The notes under the pieces are model-generated. The model was not told where the DNA came from, did no database searches, and worked only from the letters and a program-made list of their open reading frames with translations. A stretch of 64,000 bases of DNA, from the NCBI RefSeq assembly GCF_013425765.1, contig NZ_JACCJZ010000010.1, positions 124,001-188,000 of the forward strand, given 5' to 3'. Position numbers and translations under genes: made by a program. How positions within the stretch are numbered: the stretch's first letter is position 1; the number at the start of each line of letters is the position of its first letter. Below, piece after piece: positions 53,694 to 62,931 of the stretch. The stretch comes from Luteimonas deserti. GTDB lineage: Bacteria > Pseudomonadota > Gammaproteobacteria > Xanthomonadales > Xanthomonadaceae.

Positions 53694-55124
53694 ATGCGCG
53701 TTCGTTCCCTGACGTTGGCCGTGTCCCTGCTGCTGTCGCCCGTGGCCTTTGCCCAGGAGCCCGTGCCGCCGGCGACCGCGCCCGATGCGCCCGCGACGCA
53801 GGAGCCGACGGGAACGGATGCGCCGTCCGCCGCAGACGATGCCGAGCCGGGGGCTGCGCCCGACGATGCCCAGGCCGCACGCGAAGTGGCCGCCAGCGAT
53901 GATCCGGACGCGATCGAGCATGCATCCAACCGGGTGCCGCTGGAGGAGATCCGCCGCTATGTCGGTGTCTTCAACGCCGTGCGCCAGGCGTATGTCGAGC
54001 CGGTCGAGGACCGCAAGCTGATGTCGTCGGCGATCCGCGGGCTGCTGCTGGATCTGGATCCGCACAGCGTGTACCTGGAAAAGGCCGATGCCACGGCGTT
54101 CGACGAAGGCACCGCGGGCGCCTACGACGGCATCGGCGTCGAGGTGATGTACCTGCCCGACGGCAGCATGCGGGTGATCGCCCCGATCGACGGCACCCCC
54201 GCCGACACGGCCGGCGTGCGCGCGGGCGATGTCATCGTCACGGTCGACGGACGCACGCTCGCGCCGGCCGACCACGAAGGCCCGGGGCCGCTGCGCGGCG
54301 CACCGGGTACGGCGGTCACGTTGGGCGTCCTGCGCGACGGCGAGCGCGCACCGCTCGAGATCCGCGTCGAGCGCGAGACCATCCGCGTGGTCAGCGTGCG
54401 CGGCCGGATGCTCGAGCCGGGGTACGGCTACGTGCGCGTGAGCCAGTTCCAGACGGATACCGCGGCGGAGTTCACCCGGGTGGTCGGCGAGCTGAAGAGC
54501 GGCGCCGGCGGCCGGCTGCGTGGCCTGGTCCTCGATCTGCGCAGCAATCCGGGTGGCCTGCTGACCACGGCGGTGCAGATCGCCGACGATCTGCTCGACC
54601 GCGGGCGCATCGTCAGCACCCGAGGCCGCATACCGATCAGCGAAGCGGAATTCAGTGCCACGCCGGGGGACGTGCTCGATGGCGCACCCGTCGTGGTGAT
54701 CGTCGATGTGGGTTCGGCCAGCGCCTCCGAAGTGCTGGCCGGGGCGCTGCGCGACAACGACCGTGCGCGCGTGATCGGCAGCCGCACCTTCGGCAAGGGC
54801 TCGGTGCAGACCGTGCTTCCGCTCGACAACGGCGACTCGGTCAAGCTGACCACCGCGCGCTACTACACCCCCAGCGGGCGCTCGATCCAGGCACGCGGCA
54901 TCGACCCGGACGTCGTGCTGCGCGCGGAAGGCGCGCCGGCGGACGACGCCCCCCGCGCGGCCACGGCCTATACGGAAGCGGCCCTGCCCGGGCACCTGCG
55001 TGGTGACGAGGAAGACGGCAGCACGGGCGGTGAAGCGCTGCCGGGAGACGCGCCGATCGCGGCCGCGCTCGCCGAGCTCAAGACGCCCGGCGGCGGCGCG
55101 GCGCCGGTCGCCACCGTCGACTGA
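53694..55124 (+). CDS. ctpA: S41-family C-terminal processing protease
   Basis: 476 residues with CCGGAG ribosome-binding site. Signal peptide (LTLAVSLLLSPVAFA-QEP), Pro/Ala/Asp-rich linker, PDZ domain (GIGVEVMYLPDGSMRVIAPI DGTPADTAGVRAGDVIVTVD), and protease domain with catalytic Ser in DVGSASASEVLAGAL and Lys in GSRTFGKGSVQTVLPLD. Periplasmic processing of envelope proteins, likely including regulation of murein hydrolases such as the EnvC-controlled system upstream. Confidence 0.94.
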   Translation: MRVRSLTLAVSLLLSPVAFAQEPVPPATAPDAPATQEPTGTDAPSAADDAEPGAAPDDAQAAREVAASDDPDAIEHASNRVPLEEIRRYVGVFNAVRQAYVEPVEDRKLMSSAIRGLLLDLDPHSVYLEKADATAFDEGTAGAYDGIGVEVMYLPDGSMRVIAPIDGTPADTAGVRAGDVIVTVDGRTLAPADHEGPGPLRGAPGTAVTLGVLRDGERAPLEIRVERETIRVVSVRGRMLEPGYGYVRVSQFQTDTAAEFTRVVGELKSGAGGRLRGLVLDLRSNPGGLLTTAVQIADDLLDRGRIVSTRGRIPISEAEFSATPGDVLDGAPVVVIVDVGSASASEVLAGALRDNDRARVIGSRTFGKGSVQTVLPLDNGDSVKLTTARYYTPSGRSIQARGIDPDVVLRAEGAPADDAPRAATAYTEAALPGHLRGDEEDGSTGGEALPGDAPIAAALAELKTPGGGAAPVATVD

Positions 55125-55669
55125 GGGCGCGTCCCGTCTCGCTGGCTGGCTGCGGTCGGCCAGTCCACCGGGCAGCCTGGCCGGAGTCCGCGCAGGTGGC
55201 GTCCTGGCGATCGCGGTACAGGCTCACCGGCCGGTTCGCAGCAGCGCTGCGCCGACGGCAGCGCCCGCCGCGTCGTGCGGCTGTTCGGCAGCGACGTCGA
55301 TAGCTGCGCCGACACGCGCCTGCTCTCGGAGCGGCACAGCCGCGATGGATACCGACGCTCGCAGGCCCGATTCGACGCGGGTGCCCGTCACCGGTGAACC
55401 CACCCTCGCGGTCGACCGCCGGCTCACCGCCCTGCGCGCCGCGGCCCGGCGGTCGCAACTCCGGGAATGGCACGCGCCGTCGCCCCGCGTGAGGCGACGC
55501 GCGCTGCGGGACGTCCGAGAGCACAGGGCGCACCGCCCATCTCCGTTGCGCGTGTGATTCCACATGGGCTGGCACGGCGCCTGCTGCAGCCCGTACATGG
55601 AAACCGCGTATTCACCCGCTTGCCTCTGCATCCGTGCGCTACTGGGCGCATATCGGACGAGGTGCTGTG
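55125..55669. other. 545-bp gap before the RsbRD histidine kinase
   Basis: No ORF with a credible start, ribosome-binding site or recognisable product on either strand. Holds the promoter region of the kinase at 55670; nothing else recognised. Confidence 0.4.
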
Positions 55670-56824
55670 ATGGACGACGACAGGATGCGGCTCGCGGACT
55701 ACATCACCGCACATGCGACACGGATCGTCGACGAGGCCGAACTGTTCGCCTCCACGCAGCTCGGCGACCGCGTCAAGCTCGACAGCGAGACGCTGCGCGA
55801 CCACCTGCCGCAGATCCTGGAGGTCGTCGTCGCCGAAATGCGCGCTGCGCAGACGCCGCGCAGCGAACGCCGCAAGGCGGAAGGGCGGAGCGATACCCCG
55901 GCATCGTCCCCGCTGTCGCCGGCCCAGTGGCACGGCAGGCTTCGCGCGAAATCCGGCTTCACCATCGATCTGCTGGTCGCCGAATACCGGGCGTTGCGCG
56001 CGTCCGTGCTGCGCCTCTGGGCAGCTGACCACGGCACGGAGGCCACCTCCTTCGACGACATGATGCGATTCAACCAGGCCGTCGACCAGGCGATCGCCGA
56101 ATCGGTTGCGCATTACGCGGCAGAGGCCGAGACCTGGCGCAACATCTTCCTCGGTGTCCTGGGCCACGACCTGCGCGGACCTCTGACCGCGATCCTGCTG
56201 ACATCGGCGCACATGGCGAGGATGGCCAACGATGCGCCCATGTCACGCCTGACCCGACGGCTGGTCATGAGTGGCGAGCGCATGGCGACCCTGCTCGACG
56301 ATCTTCTGGACTTCAGCCGTACATCGCTGGGCGTGGGTCTGCGGGTCAAGCGCGGCGATGCCGATCTCGTTCGCGAACTTCACGACGAGGTGGAGATGCT
56401 GCGCATGGCCTGGCCGGGCGCGCGGATCGAGTTCGCGGCACCGGGCGCCGTGACGGGCCACTTCGACGCATCGCGCATCCGTGAGGCGATCGCCAATCTG
56501 GTCAACAACGCGGTCAAGTACGGCGCCAGTCACGGCGACATCCGCGTTGTCCTCGGCCGGGACGCGGACGCCGTGGTGATCGAGGTGGGCAACCTGGGCA
56601 CGACGATTCCGGATGAACTCATCGCCACCATGTTCGATCCGCTGCGCCGCGGCAACGGCGGTGGCGACGCCATCGACGATGGCACCAGCCTCGGCCTCGG
56701 CCTGTTCGTCGTGCGCGAAGTGGCGCGTGCCCATGACGGCGAGATCACCGTGGCGTCCAGCACTGAAGGCACTGTCTTCACCATGCGCCTGCCCTGGCGG
56801 GCGCCGGTCGGCACTGGCGACTGA
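55670..56824 (+). CDS. Cytoplasmic sensor histidine kinase with RsbRD-like N-terminal domain
   Basis: 384 residues; ATG 55670 with GAGG 8 bp upstream (a GTG at 55634 is less likely). No membrane helix. Residues ~1-150 resemble RsbRD_N, a helical globin-like input domain (YITAHATRIVDEAELFASTQ; HGRLRAKSGFTIDLLVAEYR). HisKA has FLGVLGHDLRGPLTAILLTS with the phospho-His; HATPase has IANLVNNAVKYG, the N-box, and GTSLGLGLFVVREVARAHDG, the G2-box. No response regulator is adjacent, so it is an orphan kinase. Last host gene before the transposon. Confidence 0.88.
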   Translation: MDDDRMRLADYITAHATRIVDEAELFASTQLGDRVKLDSETLRDHLPQILEVVVAEMRAAQTPRSERRKAEGRSDTPASSPLSPAQWHGRLRAKSGFTIDLLVAEYRALRASVLRLWAADHGTEATSFDDMMRFNQAVDQAIAESVAHYAAEAETWRNIFLGVLGHDLRGPLTAILLTSAHMARMANDAPMSRLTRRLVMSGERMATLLDDLLDFSRTSLGVGLRVKRGDADLVRELHDEVEMLRMAWPGARIEFAAPGAVTGHFDASRIREAIANLVNNAVKYGASHGDIRVVLGRDADAVVIEVGNLGTTIPDELIATMFDPLRRGNGGGDAIDDGTSLGLGLFVVREVARAHDGEITVASSTEGTVFTMRLPWRAPVGTGD

Positions 56825-57082
56825 CGGCCCGGGGATGCAGGCGCCGGCGGCGATGGCGCTGCGGAAATCCGGCGCGAGACGCATCCACGATGCCCCGTGC
56901 GGCACCCGCGGGCACGGATGCGCGGCCCGTGCCGGGCCAGCTGACCAGCCAAACAGTTGCCGTGCTCATTTAAGCGCGACATTCCAAGCACTTAGAGTGC
57001 TGTGCTCGGTAACTGCTGGGAATTGCAGACTCGGCCGCGCAATTGGTGAAAGGGACGGCCGCCGTGACGCGCCGCGGTGCCG

Positions 57083-57518
57083 GCACTTGCAGAGCTACGA
57101 GCGGCGGCTCCAGCAAGTGCGCGCGTGGAAACCTGCCAACACGTCTATTCAGTATAAATCCCGCTCGCAGCCTTCGACAAGGAGGCTCATGGCCGCTGAT
57201 ATCCAGACGGCCCCGCGCGCAACAGCGGCGACGCCGCGAGGTCGGAACGTGGGTGTCAAGGACATATGGTGATTTCACACCCGTGGCGACGCGATCACGT
57301 TGACGCTGAGTGGTGGGATCGAAAACGGCCCTAGACGCTCCGCCTGTGAGGCCGGGCATGCGTGCAAAACCCAAAACCCGCGCCGCTGGCCTCGCGTGAC
57401 GCAAGGTTGGCATGTTTGATCCTGCGTCACTTTCATTGACTCATCAAATGCAAAAAAGCGAGCAGCCCAACTATTGTTGTTCTAATCTGATAAAAGCAGT
57501 TTAAATTCAGGCACTTGC
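57083..57518. repeat. Three copies of GCACTTGC (candidate transposase-binding repeats)
   Basis: GCACTTGC at 57083-57090 and 57511-57518, and its complement GCAAGTGC at 57113-57120. The first and last of these share GGCACTTGC; a shorter relative (AGCACTTAG) lies at 56987. Tn7-like ends carry several ~20-bp TnsB sites in such a region. Alternatively an operator of the small gene at 57611. Confidence 0.4.
57189..57272 (+). CDS. Possible 27-residue ORF with a strong ribosome-binding site
   Basis: AAGGAGG lies 3 bases before ATG 57189; product MAADIQTAPRATAATPRG plus 9 residues, stop TGA 57270-57272. TATAAAT occurs at about 57153. The composition is unremarkable and there are no paralogues in the window; could be the 5' stub of a gene truncated by the transposon insertion. 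Confidence 0.3.
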   Translation: MAADIQTAPRATAATPRGRNVGVKDIW

Positions 57519-57610
57519 GGAAACATCCGTTCTTTGTCAGATTGCCGATAGCCGCGTATCTCCGACAGCGGCCGACAGTACCGGACCACGGGCGATCGGA
57601 CAAAACGGAC

Positions 57611-57928
57611 ATGCAGGCAACTCAGCTAAGCGATCATCTGGAGCTGCGCTACGGCCTGGTCATCGACTCCGATACCGCTGCGCGCCTTTTAGGGTTCCGG
57701 ACTCCCGAGGGTTTGGCTAAGGCCCGCAAGACGGGCCGGCTGGAACTCGACATGTTCGAGATCCCCCGGCGGCGCGGTCTGTTCACTTCAGCGGGGCATC
57801 TGGCGCGAGTGCTGCTGCATACGTTGCCTCCGGCACATCTTCCAGAGCTGCCTCCCCTCGACAAGGTCCGGCGGCCCGACACATGCCCCGCCCATCCGGA
57901 TAAGGGAGGTCGCGTCATGAGCGGCTGA
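57611..57928 (+). CDS. Small regulator-like protein upstream of tnsAB
   Basis: 105 residues from ATG 57611; the frame is open from 57514 but the extension lacks a good start. Contains LELRYGLVIDSDTAARLLGF RTPEGLAKARKTGRLELDMF, which looks like a compact HTH resembling excisionase/AlpA-type or plasmid DNA-binding proteins, with RRRGLFTSAGHLARVL afterwards. Function inferred only: it may control the transposition operon that starts 166 bp downstream. CGGAC repeats in front of it could be its own operator. Weak ribosome-binding site. Confidence 0.6.
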   Translation: MQATQLSDHLELRYGLVIDSDTAARLLGFRTPEGLAKARKTGRLELDMFEIPRRRGLFTSAGHLARVLLHTLPPAHLPELPPLDKVRRPDTCPAHPDKGGRVMSG

Positions 57929-57944
57929 TCCCTAAAACGCGAAA

Positions 57945-57966
57945 CCCCCAGCCGAAGCCAGGGGGG
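57945..57966 (+). promoter_or_regulatory. Stem-loop in the leader of tnsAB
   Basis: CCCCC-AGCCGAAGCCA-GGGGGG, a 5-6-bp G/C stem with a loop that can pair further (GC-CGAA-GC), right after the stop of the small gene. No T tract. Might terminate or attenuate transcription into the transposase genes. Confidence 0.35.
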
Positions 57967-58094
57967 TGTATCTGCGCGAGCTGGACACTCCGCGCCGACG
58001 CTACACCCCTCCTAGCCCCATTGCAACCTGCCGAGATCGGCGGGCTGTGCCCTCGTGTGCGCCGTCCGGCGCGCAGGTACTAGGAGGCGCGACC

Positions 58095-60509
58095 ATGGCA
58101 CTTGATAGTGAAAAGCTGTTGGCAAAGCTAGAGCCGCTGGCCGGCTACACCCAGCTGAGCCTAAAGGGTAAGCAGCTGCTCCGAGCGATATGCGAGGGGG
58201 AGCCTGCCCGAACGGTGGGGCGACAGTCACTCATGGCGGTGCACGGCGAACTGTACTCAAAGGACGTCGATTCGACCGTTCAATTCGAGTCGATTGCCGA
58301 GCGGACGTTCGTGCTCGATTCGCTCTGTGACCCCGATACCCTTGGCGTCCTCTGTCAGCCGGCGCAGCTGCGGGTGCTGGCCCACGACAGGCGGGGTCGC
58401 CAGAGTCATCGCACCATCACGCCCGACTACATCGAGTTCAAGGCGGAGCGATTCTGTTTCATCGAGGTCAAGCCGCTCGATGTGGTCCGCAAGCTGGGCC
58501 AAGAATACCCGGCGGACTGGGTGCAGGACGCGGATACGTGGGCGTTTCTGCCCGGGCAGGTCGCAGCTCACGCGATGGGCTTTCACTTTCGTGTGCAGGT
58601 GAACGGTGATGAGGCGCGTGTCTGGCAGGCCAATGCTTTGATGCGCGTGCGCCTACGCTTGTCCAAAGTGGAGCCGATGAGCGGCGCGAAGCATGGTCGC
58701 ATTCTGACGCTGCTCAACAGTCGACCTCGCACGGTGCTGGAACTGTGCGAGCGCGTAGGTGGCGTCACGGCGGGCCAGCTACTGCAGGCGGTGGAGGCCG
58801 GCCTTCTGCATGGCATGCTGCAGTTACAGGTCTTTGATGACGGATTTCTACTGTTTGCCAACGCAATGGATGTCGAGCGGCATCTGGCAGAACTCAAGCG
58901 CCATGCCATCGTCGAGCTGCCGGCAGGCCCGATGCTTGCGCGCTACTTGCGCGCTTCCTCAACGGAACTGGCGCATGCCCTCTGTCGCCAAGAGACGTTC
59001 ATCAAGCGACAGGCTTCGCCAGAAAAGAAGAACTCCGCCTACTACGCTACGGTGCGACGCATCCGGCAGGCCACCTCGGAATCGGCGCCGGCGATAGCTG
59101 CGTTTGTGCCCAACTTCTCGGGCCGTGGTGGTAAGGGTCGCCCCGTCCCGGAAGACGCCAAGAATGCGTTTCTCCAGTTTGTCAAAGCAGATTATTTGCC
59201 AAGGGTCAAAGGCCGAGCCTCGCCGGGACGCGCAGTCGCCGCTTTCGAACGTGACTTGCCTCAGCATCGCGACGCGATGTCGGATGAGACCATGCGCAAG
59301 CTCTACCATCAGGCGTTCGCGCCGGAGATGGTGGCGCTGGCGACGCGTGGGCTACGGGGGTATCACGCGACGCGGGCACGCACTGACGGCTCCAAGGTCA
59401 ACGTGCGAGCAGCAATCTGCGGCTTCAACACGCATCTCGATGGCGTGCGCGTGGACACGCGCTCAGACGAATCGAGCGATGGCGTGGTGCTGATCTATTA
59501 CCCGCTGGTAGATGATTCCAATTCCTACGTCCTCTCGCGCGGCATCAGCATTAATCGTCCACACCAGTTCGGCGTCAATCTTGCCCTGCGCGACTGCGTC
59601 GCGCGCCACGGATTCCTGCCTGCCACCATCCTGCGAGACACCGGTAGCGAGAACAACAACCGGGCAGAGCCTGAAAAAGTGGCATTGCTTGGAGTGACGT
59701 TCCAACACCGTCCAGTGTCGGCGCCGCGCCATGGCGGCGCGGACGAGGGCTTCCATGGCAAGCTCAACGAGTACGCCTCCTCCCTTCCGGGCAGCACGTA
59801 TCACGACGCCGCAGGGCGTGCAGCGGACGGAGCGAAGAAATCGCGGCGGCATGCGCGGTTTACGGTTGAGGAGTTGATCGCCAAGCTCGATCACTGGTGC
59901 TTCGAAGTCTGGAACAAAACGCCTACGGGCGCGGACGGCCTATCGCGAGAAGACGCGTTTAAGGATCAGCTCAAGCGCTACGATGATCTGTTGGTGCGCC
60001 ATTCGGTCACGCCGCTGCTGGCCTACGCCACGGGTTACCCGATCGACATCCGCGACCCAAACCCCAGGCGGGGTATCCGCACCCATGGTCAGGTATTCAG
60101 TTCGCAGGCGTTGACCACGATGCTGCAGCAGGGCGCGCGCCCCAAACAGGCGCGCCTGGACTGCGTGGATCCTTCGATTCTTTGGTTCGATAACGGCTCG
60201 GAATACGTGCCAGCCTACTCGTTCGACAACGCAAAGCTTCAGGCGATGGGGATCCCTCAGCGTGTGCTGTACATCGAGGACATGCTCAACGATGCCAGAG
60301 ACCGGAAGGCGGTGGCCAAAACGCGCCGTCGGCGGGACACCGAACTTGAGCAATGTGTTGCCACCGCAACGACGCCTGCGCCCGCAGTGGACCCGTGTGT
60401 GGCTGCCGCGGCCGCGCCCGCACCGGCGCCGATAGAGCCGGCCGACGAGGCGCCCGCGCGCAAACGGGTGACGCCAGCACCCATCCAGCGACTGGGGGCC
60501 ACGCCATGA
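58095..60509 (+). CDS. tnsAB: Tn7-like TnsA-TnsB fusion transposase
   Basis: 804 residues. ATG 58095 is set by a TAGGAGG ribosome-binding site, although the frame is open from 57966. Residues 1-~200 are a TnsA-type endonuclease: Glu in QFESIAERTF (65/69), Asp111 in TITPDY and Glu124-x-Lys126 in CFIEVKP. The TnsB part has a DDE integrase core: candidate first Asp in HLDGVRVD (448/454), Asp515 in ILRDTGSENNN and Glu551 in GADEGFHGKLNEY. The 515-551 gap leaves 35 residues between the acids, the classic DD35E spacing. TnsA cuts the 5' ends and TnsB joins the 3' ends, giving cut-and-paste movement. Fusions of the two are known in some Tn7-like lineages. Confidence 0.9.
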   Translation: MALDSEKLLAKLEPLAGYTQLSLKGKQLLRAICEGEPARTVGRQSLMAVHGELYSKDVDSTVQFESIAERTFVLDSLCDPDTLGVLCQPAQLRVLAHDRRGRQSHRTITPDYIEFKAERFCFIEVKPLDVVRKLGQEYPADWVQDADTWAFLPGQVAAHAMGFHFRVQVNGDEARVWQANALMRVRLRLSKVEPMSGAKHGRILTLLNSRPRTVLELCERVGGVTAGQLLQAVEAGLLHGMLQLQVFDDGFLLFANAMDVERHLAELKRHAIVELPAGPMLARYLRASSTELAHALCRQETFIKRQASPEKKNSAYYATVRRIRQATSESAPAIAAFVPNFSGRGGKGRPVPEDAKNAFLQFVKADYLPRVKGRASPGRAVAAFERDLPQHRDAMSDETMRKLYHQAFAPEMVALATRGLRGYHATRARTDGSKVNVRAAICGFNTHLDGVRVDTRSDESSDGVVLIYYPLVDDSNSYVLSRGISINRPHQFGVNLALRDCVARHGFLPATILRDTGSENNNRAEPEKVALLGVTFQHRPVSAPRHGGADEGFHGKLNEYASSLPGSTYHDAAGRAADGAKKSRRHARFTVEELIAKLDHWCFEVWNKTPTGADGLSREDAFKDQLKRYDDLLVRHSVTPLLAYATGYPIDIRDPNPRRGIRTHGQVFSSQALTTMLQQGARPKQARLDCVDPSILWFDNGSEYVPAYSFDNAKLQAMGIPQRVLYIEDMLNDARDRKAVAKTRRRRDTELEQCVATATTPAPAVDPCVAAAAAPAPAPIEPADEAPARKRVTPAPIQRLGATP

Positions 60510-61567
60510 TCCATCCAGACGCATTCAAGCCCTTATCCCGCAACGTGCGGCCGCTCGCTGACCTAATCGTCCATTCGAAGCTCGATCTGCCGCTGCGCAT
60601 GCTCTGCGCAACCAACCTGAGTCTGGTCCCGGGCTCCATCATTTACGTCGTGGGAGCCGGGGGCGCGGGCAAGACCAGCTTACTGCGGGCGTTTATGCAG
60701 AACTGCTTTGGCGACCAAAGTGGGTGGCCCACCGGCGTCATCCCCTATGCCTACGCTGCGGCGATCAATTCGGATCGAACCTATTTTAGCCCCGACTCGC
60801 TGGCAGATGATCTGCTGGTCGAGCTAGGGGATCCATTCGCCCGCCGCTCGATTGGCCTGCCGACGGATGAGCGTGCCGAAGCGATCGAGCGTGCGTATTT
60901 GAAGATTGGCAAGGCACGGCGGACAGTCAAAGAGAAGTTCGAGGCGGTGGAGGATCTTGGCTTGCGCGCCAAGCTGCGCTATCTCGTTGTCGACGAGGCC
61001 AACCTCATGGTGATGGTGCAGCGCAATCACGTGGCCACGGACTACATCGAGTTCCTGCGCTCTCTGGCCACGCGTACGCAATGCATTCTCCTCATCGCGG
61101 GCACCTTCGAGATGGTTGATGTCATGGATTTCAGCGCGCAGATAAATCGCCGCGTCTTCAACATTCATCTGGAGCGTCTTGGCATCAAAACCGACGCGGA
61201 CGCGGCGATGTTTGCTGCCGTGGCGCAGGGGATTGCCGCCGACTACAAGGTCGATGGAGCGCTTGTTTTGGATAATCTGGACTGGTTCTACGAGGCGAGC
61301 TACGGGTTGACCGGAGAACTCGACGGTCTGTTCATGCGCGCGCGTGTGGAGGCGTTGGTGCATGAGCGGGAGGTTCCCAACTGGACGGATATTCGCAACG
61401 CCCTACAAGCGCCGCGCCTGCAACGGCGCATGCGGATCGAAGCCGACCTCGTAGAGGCCGCGTTCGCCGAAGAGATGACACCAAGGCAAAAGACTTACCT
61501 GCGCGCCGCCCGCACACGTAGCGTGGGGCGCCGCGACGCCAAGCGACACACGGTGGCACACGCATGA
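60506..61567 (+). CDS. tnsC: Transposition AAA+ ATPase TnsC/TniB-like
   Basis: 353 residues; ATGA overlap with tnsAB. Walker A VVGAGGAGKTSLL (50-60), Walker B LRYLVVDEANLMVM around 156-167, sensor region QCILLIAGTFEMVDV. TnsC polymerises on DNA next to the site chosen by TniQ and recruits the transposase. Its stop overlaps the tniQ start by 4 bp. Confidence 0.92.
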   Translation: MIHPDAFKPLSRNVRPLADLIVHSKLDLPLRMLCATNLSLVPGSIIYVVGAGGAGKTSLLRAFMQNCFGDQSGWPTGVIPYAYAAAINSDRTYFSPDSLADDLLVELGDPFARRSIGLPTDERAEAIERAYLKIGKARRTVKEKFEAVEDLGLRAKLRYLVVDEANLMVMVQRNHVATDYIEFLRSLATRTQCILLIAGTFEMVDVMDFSAQINRRVFNIHLERLGIKTDADAAMFAAVAQGIAADYKVDGALVLDNLDWFYEASYGLTGELDGLFMRARVEALVHEREVPNWTDIRNALQAPRLQRRMRIEADLVEAAFAEEMTPRQKTYLRAARTRSVGRRDAKRHTVAHA

Positions 61568-62931
61568 AGGCTGCGTTCGCTGTCGAAGGGCAGGGCGCGG
61601 GCACGCTGTATGTCGAGTCGTTCCACTCTATCCTGGCGCGCACCGCGCGCCTGCGGCGCGTAAATCTTCACTACTTGATTCGTTTTCTCGGAGCCACCGA
61701 GGCGGGCGGACCGGATCCCAAGGGCGTCAAAACGATCGGACAAATTCAGGGCGGATGTGAGACCACGCTGCGGCTCCTACGCCAGTTCGCTCGACTGGAC
61801 GGGAGCGAGCGATGCTATGGGCATACGTTTGCGAAGGTCTCGGAGAACCTTGGGTTCCACAAGCTGTTTCCGCTACGCATGCGTTGGTGCCCAGCGTGCC
61901 TCGATCCGGACACCGGGATGGGCTACTTCCTGCTCGCGCACACGCTGACAGATCTCGTCGCCTGCCCGCTTCACAAGTGCGCGTTGCGCGATCGGTGCCC
62001 GGCGTGTGGTGGGCAGGCGTCAACCTTGCTGTGGTCACCCGACAGGTCGGTCTGTGGAAAGTGCGGAGCCTCACTCGTGCAACCCTGCGCCGGCGACCAC
62101 GTGTCATCGGATCAGCTGCGTGCAGATGCTCAGTTCTACCGACTCATTACTTACGTGACCGATTCCGATCAACCGGCGCCGCCGACCGATTGGAGAGCGC
62201 AGCTGAACGCAGGCATTCAACACCTGCTCGCGCAGCACTATGACGCCTACGGGCCCACCGAGACGGCGCGGATGCGGGTCTTGAGCCGGGCGCGCGCACG
62301 GTTTGGATGGAAATCAGTTGTCCAGCTTGCGCAGATGCAGGCAGTTGACGTGGTGGATCTGCTGACCGCGCCGACCCAGGCGCTGTCACCGCGATTGCCG
62401 GGGATGTCGATCCATCTGAACGTGCACTCGCGCAGACGCCGCGTAGATCGCGACTTGGCGGTGTACTTCGAACGCACTGTGGAGGCACTGCTGGCATCGC
62501 CACCCAAGGTCGCGCTTCCTAGTCTGAAGCTGTTGGCCATCATCGTCGGCGTCAGCTACTCGTTCTTCTGGGAGCATCATCGCAAGCTGTGCGCCGTATA
62601 CGCCGAGGCACGACAGCTCAGACGTGTTTCCAACAACACTGCTCGGGAGCCTCGACTGCCCAGACCGGATGAGGAGATCAGCACCGCCGATCTTCTCGAC
62701 AGACTGCATCCAGGCGCCCGCGCCTTGTTCATGGTGCATCTCGGTCGCTACGTCGGCACCGATGGTCGCGTGGACTCCTATCCAGATGCCACATTGCCGC
62801 GACCGGTGCGCTGGTCGACTGCCAGAAAGCAGCTCAGGGCGTCAGAAACCCGGTCCACAACCGCATCTCCCGACGCGTGCGACGCGTTGCATGCCCGTGG
62901 CGGTCAAGGCGATCCCGGTGAGATCAAGTGA
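61564..62931 (+). CDS. tniQ: TniQ-family target-selection protein (TnsD-like)
   Basis: 455 residues. Starts MKAAFAVEGQGAGTLYVESF, then HSILARTARLRRVNLHYLIR as in TniQ domains. Cys/His clusters MRWCPACLDPDTGMGYFLLA, ACPLHKCALRDRCPACGGQ and VCGKCGASLV (about residues 100-180) form the zinc-binding region. The C-terminal half is helical with basic stretches (HLNVHSRRRRVDRDLAVYF) fit for sequence recognition. Its size and C-terminal extension resemble TnsD-type, site-specific TniQ rather than the short CRISPR-recruited type, but this is an inference. The 3' end overlaps the convergent exonuclease by 28 bp. Confidence 0.9.
   Translation: MKAAFAVEGQGAGTLYVESFHSILARTARLRRVNLHYLIRFLGATEAGGPDPKGVKTIGQIQGGCETTLRLLRQFARLDGSERCYGHTFAKVSENLGFHKLFPLRMRWCPACLDPDTGMGYFLLAHTLTDLVACPLHKCALRDRCPACGGQASTLLWSPDRSVCGKCGASLVQPCAGDHVSSDQLRADAQFYRLITYVTDSDQPAPPTDWRAQLNAGIQHLLAQHYDAYGPTETARMRVLSRARARFGWKSVVQLAQMQAVDVVDLLTAPTQALSPRLPGMSIHLNVHSRRRRVDRDLAVYFERTVEALLASPPKVALPSLKLLAIIVGVSYSFFWEHHRKLCAVYAEARQLRRVSNNTAREPRLPRPDEEISTADLLDRLHPGARALFMVHLGRYVGTDGRVDSYPDATLPRPVRWSTARKQLRASETRSTTASPDACDALHARGGQGDPGEIK

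Larger units (their letters stand above)
56825..57610. other. Boundary region between host DNA and the Tn7-like element
   Basis: 786 bp without a convincing gene. GC content drops clearly after about 57410. Contains AGCACT-TAG-AGTGCT (56987-57001), AATTGC...GCAATT (57021-57044), a compound inverted repeat around 57083-57120, GTGACGCAAGG/CCTGCGTCAC (57396-57406/57421-57430) and CGGAC repeats just before the next gene (57581-57610). The transposon's left end should lie here, but I cannot fix the base. Confidence 0.5.

Noticed and set aside
57966..58094. Upstream start for the TnsAB fusion
   Set aside because: The extension spans a hairpin and lacks a ribosome-binding site; ATG 58095 has TAGGAGG directly upstream.
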